Origin: an uncultured Clostridia bacterium
GTDB lineage: Bacteria > Bacillota > Clostridia > TANB77 > CAG-508
DNA length: 10,562 bases
Assembly (NCBI GenBank): GCA_934155165.1
Contig: CAKPGS010000037.1
Span: forward strand, 1 to 10,562
Direction: 5' to 3'
The notes beneath the pieces were generated by a model that worked only from the letters and a program-made list of their open reading frames with translations, did not search any database and was not told the origin of the DNA. The position numbers and the translations under genes are program-made. Shown one piece after another: positions 6,264 to 10,562 of the stretch (position 1 is its first letter; each line of letters begins with the position of its first letter).

Positions 6264-6524
6264 TTACATTCCTCCTAAATCTTCTTTTTCTTCTTTATCT
6301 AATCTTCCTGCAACTGTTTCTGGTTGAACAGCAGATAAAACTACATGTCCAGAGTCCATTATAACAACAGCTCTTGTTCTTCTTCCGCAAGTTGCATCTA
6401 TAGCATTTCCTGACTCTTTTGCCTCTTGAACAATTCTTTTTATTGGTGCAGATTCAGGGCTTACTATTGCAACAATTCTATTTGCTGAAACTGTATTTCC
6501 AAAACCAATATTTATTAATTGCAT
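6264..6524 (-). CDS. remA: RemA/DUF370 DNA-binding regulator
   Basis: Homologue of B. subtilis RemA, a DNA-binding protein that activates extracellular-matrix and osmoprotection genes. The 86 residues carry the highly conserved core: INIGFGNTVSANRIVAIVSP (4-23), ESAPIKRIVQEAK (24-36), DATCGRRTRAVVIMDSGHV (43-61) and LSAVQPETVAGRL (63-75). The Arg-rich GRRTR segment is thought to contact DNA. Its AGGAGG RBS (6533-6538) overlaps the yicC stop codon and lies 8 nt from the ATG, so expression is coupled to yicC. The final codons GGA GGA form part of the rpoZ RBS. Direct regulon targets in this organism cannot be judged here, although a pilin-like surface gene lies upstream in the window. Confidence 0.95.
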   Translation of the reverse strand: MQLINIGFGNTVSANRIVAIVSPESAPIKRIVQEAKESGNAIDATCGRRTRAVVIMDSGHVVLSAVQPETVAGRLDKEEKEDLGGM

Positions 6525-6532
6525 TTTTGTTT

Positions 6533-6538
6533 CCTCCT
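6533..6538 (-). promoter_or_regulatory. remA ribosome binding site overlapping the yicC stop
   Basis: The minus strand reads TAGGAGG, with the yicC stop codon TAG supplying the AG of AGGAGG. The spacing to the remA ATG is 8 nt. A similar overlap occurs at priA/def, and the rpoZ RBS (6271-6276) lies inside the last codons of remA, so ribosomes can pass directly between genes. Confidence 0.75.
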
Positions 6539-7418
6539 ATTCAATATTTTGAACTTGTTCTCTAATGTTTTCAATTTCTGTTTTTATGTTTATAACTTCA
6601 TTTGTTATTTCTAGGCAATTTGCTTTTGAACCTATTGTATTTGTTTCTCTGTTCATTTCTTGAATTATAAAGTCTAACTTTTTGCCTATTGTAATATATT
6701 GTTTTTCATTTATAAGACTTTCAAATTGTTCTATATGACTTTTTAATCTTGTAACTTCTTCTGCTATTGAACATTTATCTGCATATATTACAACTTCTTG
6801 TTCTAATCTTTGTTTATCTACTTCACTAGATTTTAAGATTTCTTTTATTCGTGCTTCTAATTTTACTACATAATCTTCAATAAGTCCAGTAGAAAGTTCA
6901 GAAACTTTTTCTACTTTGTTAAGAATATCTTTAATTCTAGCTTGCATGTCTCTTGCAAGTTCGTTGCCTTCTTTTTGTTTCATTTCCATAAAATTGTTTA
7001 TAGCTTCTTTTAACGGTATTGAAATTTCACTTTTTATTTGTTCTTCATCATCTTCGCTTTTTATTTCTAATACATCTGGCATTTTTGAAACATTTACTGC
7101 TGTAATGTCATCTTTAACGCCATAATCTTCAACTAATCTTCTAAGTGATTTTATATACATTTCTGCAATTTCATTATTTACACTTACATTTTTTCCAAGT
7201 GAACTGCAATTATTAAAAGTTATATTAACATCTATTTTACCTCTTGAAACATTTTTTAATACTTCTTTTTTTATAAATTCTTCTAAATAGCTTATATTTC
7301 TTGGTAAACGTACAGATACATCTGAATATTTATAATTTACAGATTTTATTTCTACTATATATTCTCTACCTTCCACCTGATATTTGGCTCTACCAAAGCC
7401 TGTCATACTTTTTAACAT
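6537..7418 (-). CDS. yicC: YicC/YloC family endoribonuclease
   Basis: Homologue of E. coli YicC and B. subtilis YloC, endoribonucleases implicated in RNA decay. The 293 residues have both family halves: the N-terminal YicC_N domain starts MLKSMTGFGRAKY (1-13) with EIKSVNYKYSDVSVRLP (23-39) and RGKIDV (59-64). The C-terminal DUF1732-type part contains EEVTRLKSHIEQF (220-232), GKKLDFIIQEMNRETNTIGS (245-264) and closing helices. The middle is largely helical and probably coiled coil (about 150-215). It starts 10 nt after the membrane-protein stop, with the weaker RBS TAGGTG across that stop, and precedes remA in the order conserved through Firmicutes. No key motif is missing. Confidence 0.95.
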   Translation of the reverse strand: MLKSMTGFGRAKYQVEGREYIVEIKSVNYKYSDVSVRLPRNISYLEEFIKKEVLKNVSRGKIDVNITFNNCSSLGKNVSVNNEIAEMYIKSLRRLVEDYGVKDDITAVNVSKMPDVLEIKSEDDEEQIKSEISIPLKEAINNFMEMKQKEGNELARDMQARIKDILNKVEKVSELSTGLIEDYVVKLEARIKEILKSSEVDKQRLEQEVVIYADKCSIAEEVTRLKSHIEQFESLINEKQYITIGKKLDFIIQEMNRETNTIGSKANCLEITNEVINIKTEIENIREQVQNIE

Positions 7419-7428
7419 TTAGTTACAC

Positions 7429-7959
7429 CTACTTTCTTTTTCTTGATGTTACTTTTGCTTTTTGTGGTTCTTCTTTTTTTGTTATTTCTTCAATATCTGT
7501 TAAAGTTTTTAAATATTCTTTTTTTGTTTTATTATATATTAATATATCTTTTATTAAGTAATATATTGAAAATGCATATGCAAATAAAGCTAAATAAAAA
7601 ATATATTTAAGCTCTTGAACCTTGCATATATATATACTAAACATTGTAACAATTGATAATATTAAAACTTCTATTCCAGTATACATTGATTTTACACTTT
7701 CTTTTTTGTAACTATATTCAAAAATAATTATTGATAATATTCCTAAACACATTGTATACACTTTTAATAGATTAATATAATTTATTTCTTCTATGTGTTT
7801 ATTTCCAAATATTAGAGAAATAAAATACATCATTATCGCAATAGCCATTAAAATATTTTCTAGTATTTTTTTATTTACTTTGTTTTCTAACTCTGGTGGC
7901 ATTTTTTTAGTTTTCTCTATTTTTTCTTCCAATTCATTTATTATCTTTTCTTCTTCCAT
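7429..7959 (-). CDS. unknown four-helix membrane protein
   Basis: I do not recognise a named family for this 176-aa protein. A charged N-terminal segment (1-32, MEEEKIINELEEKIEKTKK) is likely a short amphipathic or coiled-coil helix. Four hydrophobic segments follow at about 33-52, 62-81, 92-112 and 117-137. The tail (138-176) is rich in Lys and Glu and ends KAKVTSRKRK. With an even number of spans, both ends are predicted in the cytoplasm, which fits the positive tail. There is no signal peptidase site and no catalytic motif. It starts 17 nt after the reconstructed rsmE stop, with AAGGAG as RBS, and lies 10 nt before yicC, so it is co-transcribed with RNA-modifying and RNA-decay genes. That context suggests no specific job. 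Base composition matches its neighbours. Confidence 0.85.
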   Translation of the reverse strand: MEEEKIINELEEKIEKTKKMPPELENKVNKKILENILMAIAIMMYFISLIFGNKHIEEINYINLLKVYTMCLGILSIIIFEYSYKKESVKSMYTGIEVLILSIVTMFSIYICKVQELKYIFYLALFAYAFSIYYLIKDILIYNKTKKEYLKTLTDIEEITKKEEPQKAKVTSRKRK

Positions 7960-7976
7960 TGCCTTCTCCTTTTATA

Positions 7977-8727
7977 TTAATTAAAATCTCCTAATTCAAA
8001 CATTAAAATGCTTGTTAATGAAATTGCAACAGTTTCTGTTCTTAAAATTCTATTCCCTAGTGTAACTATTTTTGCTCCATTTTCTTGTAATTCTTGTATT
8101 TCTTGTTTATCTATTCCGACCTTCTGGTCCTATTACTATCGCTATTTTACTAATATTATCTTTACTTTTTAATTTATCTATTTCATCTTTTATACTATAG
8201 TTTTCTTCATTTTCATAGGCTACAATCACACTATCAAATTCGTTTATTTGGCTAGCTAATTTGTTTACATTACATACATTATTTACTTTTGGTATAATAT
8301 CTCTCCCACATTGTTTTGCTGCTACTTCGACAATTTTTTGCCATCTTTCTATTTTCTTTAATCTATCTTTTTCTTTTAATTTAACAACACAATTTTTCAT
8401 CTCTAAAGGTACAAACTCATAGACCCCAAGTTCAACACATTTTTGAATTACAAGTTCCATTTTTTCTTGTTTCGGTAATCCTTGAAAAACTGTTATTTTT
8501 AAATCAGATTCAGCCTTACTGTCTGTTTTTTTACAAACTTCACATTCAATTTTATTATCTAATATACTTTTTATAGAACATAAACAATTTTCTCCTGTAG
8601 ATTTATTGCAAACTTCCAATTCATCTCCAATATTTTTTCTAAGTACATTTTTTATATGATTATAATCTTCAACAATATATATTTTATTTTCTTTTATATT
8701 TTCATTTTCTACAAAGAATTTCGGCAT
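7977..8727 (-). pseudogene. rsmE: 16S rRNA (uracil-1498-N3)-methyltransferase, frameshifted
   Basis: RsmE methylates U1498 of 16S rRNA on the assembled 30S subunit. The frame from ATG 8727 shows typical family features: an N-terminal PUA-like domain (about 1-70), QGLPKQEKMELVIQKCVELG (83-102), ERWQKIVEVAAKQCGR (about 128-143) and VIGPEG (198-203). It then stops early at 8107. An extra base at or near 8118 causes this. Without it the reading continues GPEGGIDKQEIQEL, then LGNRILRTETVAISLTSILM, to a TAA at 7979-7977, giving a 249-aa protein of normal length with the SAM-binding knot intact. The break lies inside the GPEGG motif, so the truncated 206-aa product should lack SAM binding. The tail is undecayed, so the change is recent or a sequence error. 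RBS GAGAGGAA and a near-consensus promoter precede it. Confidence 0.9.
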
Positions 8728-8757
8728 TATAATTCCTCTCTTTTTTTAACTTTAAAA

Positions 8758-8786
8758 ATTATATCATTTTATACATAAATATTCAA
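8758..8786 (-). promoter_or_regulatory. promoter of the rsmE-yicC-remA-rpoZ unit
   Basis: Minus strand TTGAAT (8786-8781), 17-nt spacer ending in TGA, then a perfect TATAAT (8763-8758). The TGN before the -10 makes it an extended -10 promoter. The rsmE start lies about 30 nt downstream of the -10. Confidence 0.8.
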
Positions 8787-8821
8787 GGTTTAAAATAAAG
8801 CTAAAATTAGACAAAAATATA

Positions 8822-8860
8822 CCATACAAACAATTAATTTCATTTTTCTTGTTTGTATGG
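8822..8860. terminator. perfect 12-bp hairpin terminator after the pilin-like gene
   Basis: Arms CCATACAAACAA (8822-8833) and its exact complement (8849-8860) enclose a 15-nt loop, 11 nt after the stop of the pilin-like gene. On the minus strand the tail is TATATTTTTG; on the plus strand it is CTTTTTTATT. It may therefore act in both directions, but only the minus strand has a gene to terminate here. Confidence 0.8.
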
Positions 8861-8871
8861 CTTTTTTATTA

Positions 8872-10562
8872 CTATTCTATTTCCATAAGATTCAATTTAG
8901 TTCCAACATTTAAACATACAACTGGACGTAATCCTGTATGCAACATATCTTTTGAATATCCATATACGTATCCATCATGTGTTACTTGAAATATAAGTTC
9001 ATAACTGTAAGCTGGGGAAGCAATCCAATACCTTGTTACCCAACTATCACCATCTTTAACTTGACTTTTATGTGGATAATATAATGAACTATTTTCATAT
9101 TCTTTTATATTACACATATTAATATAAGTATCATTTGCTATACCTTTTCCAACATAATATCCATATTCTTTTGTATTATTACATAATAATTGTTGATTTC
9201 CTTCCCATGAAAACTTTTCATTCCAGCTTTTCATCCACATTTCTATTGTTGGTGCCCCTATTGCATACAAGGCTTTTCCTGTACCATTTCTATTATCTAA
9301 AAATTCTGTCCAATTATCTGTGTTTAATAACGTTGATATAACTTTTGCATTTTCATATGAGCTTTCCTCTACCTTGAATCTATTTTCTATATTAAACAAA
9401 TCATTATGATTCATTTTTTGCATTTCTGGAACATTTTTCCAATATACTTGGTACTTTCCACCTTGTGTCATTTTACTTTTACTTATATCTACCTTATCTA
9501 CTTCTACATAATCTCCAGCTATTAAGAATATATTTGTCCCATTTGAATAAAATACTTTCCAATCAGTTTGTCCATTATCTGATTCAAAATTTTTCACTGC
9601 AGTTCCATAATAAGTTACTGGATCACTTTTTATCTTCGCAGCATCAACATTATTATACACCTTATTAACTTTTTGGTTTTCTAATATTTTTGATTGTTTT
9701 TTATTTTCTGCTTTATCATATGCTATTGTATATACATTATATATTCCCTTAGATAATTTTATTTCACTTGTATCATACTTTGTATATTTTTCTTCCGTTG
9801 AGCTTCTAACATAATATTCGTATCTTGCTATTCCGCTACATGCATCTGTATCTGTTGCTTCTGCATCTTCTGCCTCCGCATTTATTTTTAAACCTTCATC
9901 TGTATTTTCTGCTGTTATTTCAAAATCTTTTGGTGCTAATTTATCTATATTGGTTACACTTATTGTTTTGGTTTCTGTTTTTCCATTTGAATCTTCTACT
10001 GTATATGTGTATGTTCTATTTGTATCCACTCCTGTATAATCTATTGAATATGACTTTTGATTATTCTGTGGCTCTAATACATTACCATCTTCTGTTGTTA
10101 TTTTCTTTATTCCATTTGGATTTTTTATTGTTATTAATATATCTTCTGCTTTATTTGTGTATCCACTTTTGGGTATTTCGTTTTTTATTTCTAGACCTAT
10201 TGTTGTTCCTGTTGCTTGTTCTAAAATCCTTGCTTGCAATTTATCATTTATTTCAAAATTATAACTTTTATAAATTCCTGTTACTTTTGTTATTGATTCT
10301 TCATCATTTGGATTTACACTTATTTCTGTTGTATTTTGTATTCTTGCTACTTCAGTTTGAAAATTTTCTTGTATATCCTTCAATGTTAAAGTTTTTCCTT
10401 TTTCTGCTGAATCTGTTTGCATTTCCAGCACACACATTCTTAATTCTTCTTCGTATTGAGCTATTTCTGTTTTATTTTTCGCTACACTTGCTTTTCTAAA
10501 TATTCCATTTTCTCCTATTACCATGTTTAAGGTTATTCCCGCTAGAATTAATAGTACAATTA
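8872..10562 (-). CDS. pilin-like (class III signal) surface protein with Ig-like repeats and a DUF6273-like C-terminus, partial
   Basis: The frame is open to the right edge, so the true start lies outside; the ATG at 10524 is internal. The 12 codons before it read IVLLILAGITLN and continue MVIGENGIFRKA. This is the hydrophobic helix that follows a prepilin-type cleavage site in many Clostridia proteins. After a helical stalk (about 20-75) come two likely Ig-like beta domains: about 115-205 (ITIKNPNGIKKI to TKTISVTNI) and about 210-290 (LAPKDFEITAENTDEG to YDKAENKK). A C-terminal domain follows with DWKVFYSNGTNIFLIAGDY, YWIASPA and TGLRPVVCLN, recalling DUF6273-type or FISUMP-like domains. The protein is expected to be inserted by the Sec pathway and exposed outside the cell, in a pseudopilus or anchored by its helix. 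It ends at a TAG just before a terminator. Its substrate or ligand is unknown, and pilin assembly is inferred from the N-terminus only. Confidence 0.8.
   Translation of the reverse strand, partial: IVLLILAGITLNMVIGENGIFRKASVAKNKTEIAQYEEELRMCVLEMQTDSAEKGKTLTLKDIQENFQTEVARIQNTTEISVNPNDEESITKVTGIYKSYNFEINDKLQARILEQATGTTIGLEIKNEIPKSGYTNKAEDILITIKNPNGIKKITTEDGNVLEPQNNQKSYSIDYTGVDTNRTYTYTVEDSNGKTETKTISVTNIDKLAPKDFEITAENTDEGLKINAEAEDAEATDTDACSGIARYEYYVRSSTEEKYTKYDTSEIKLSKGIYNVYTIAYDKAENKKQSKILENQKVNKVYNNVDAAKIKSDPVTYYGTAVKNFESDNGQTDWKVFYSNGTNIFLIAGDYVEVDKVDISKSKMTQGGKYQVYWKNVPEMQKMNHNDLFNIENRFKVEESSYENAKVISTLLNTDNWTEFLDNRNGTGKALYAIGAPTIEMWMKSWNEKFSWEGNQQLLCNNTKEYGYYVGKGIANDTYINMCNIKEYENSSLYYPHKSQVKDGDSWVTRYWIASPAYSYELIFQVTHDGYVYGYSKDMLHTGLRPVVCLNVGTKLNLMEIE

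Noticed and set aside
8107..8130. Programmed frameshifting in rsmE
   Set aside because: There is no slippery heptamer or downstream structure that I can see, and rsmE is not known to use recoding; a one-base insertion is simpler.
9825..10499. Plus-strand open frame of 224 codons, very rich in Leu and Phe, resembling a membrane protein
   Set aside because: It is antisense to the pilin-like gene; the Leu/Phe richness comes from complementing Lys/Glu codons, and no plausible start signal is visible.
10522..10524. ATG as the start of the pilin-like protein
   Set aside because: The frame continues upstream as a hydrophobic IVLLILAGITLN helix to the window edge, and no RBS precedes this ATG, so the real start is outside.

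Overview
The window is strongly AT-rich, and every gene I can support lies on the minus strand, so the reading order runs from high to low coordinates. Gene content and order point to an uncultured or poorly described low-GC Firmicute of the Clostridia type. The evidence is the yicC-remA-rpoZ-...-priA-def-fmt housekeeping block, strong AGGAGG ribosome binding sites, and a pseudopilin-like secreted protein with the N-terminus common in gut Clostridia. This taxonomic placement is an inference from families and neighbourhood, not from a marker search.

Layout, right to left. (1) 10562-8872: the 3' part of a large pilin-like surface protein. Its start lies beyond the window, and a 12-bp-stem terminator (8822-8860) closes it. 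(2) 8786-5443: a transcription unit with a clear extended -10 promoter. It carries rsmE (broken by a one-base frameshift inside its SAM-binding GPEGG motif), an unrecognised four-helix membrane protein, yicC, remA, rpoZ and an archaeal-type cytidylate-kinase-like NMP kinase that sits where guanylate kinase (gmk) is normally found. A long hairpin follows. (3) 5434-4443: a two-gene unit of tandem paralogues of unknown function, with its own promoter and a strong terminator. It occupies the place where coaBC is usual. (4) 4437-1: priA, def, fmt and a DUF5662 protein cut by the left edge. The priA promoter -35 directly abuts the terminator of the previous unit. Between def and fmt lies a 142-bp, highly palindromic element with 16-bp perfect terminal inverted repeats and an internal cloverleaf-like set of hairpins.

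Functionally, the block combines translation start and maturation (Fmt formylates initiator tRNA; Def removes the formyl group), ribosome modification (RsmE), transcription (omega subunit), RNA decay (YicC), DNA replication restart (PriA), a biofilm/DNA-binding regulator (RemA) and nucleotide metabolism. The points most worth a second look are the def-fmt palindromic element, the tandem paralogue pair, the kinase substitution in the gmk slot and the rsmE frameshift. I see no CRISPR array, tRNA, rRNA, transposase or phage gene.
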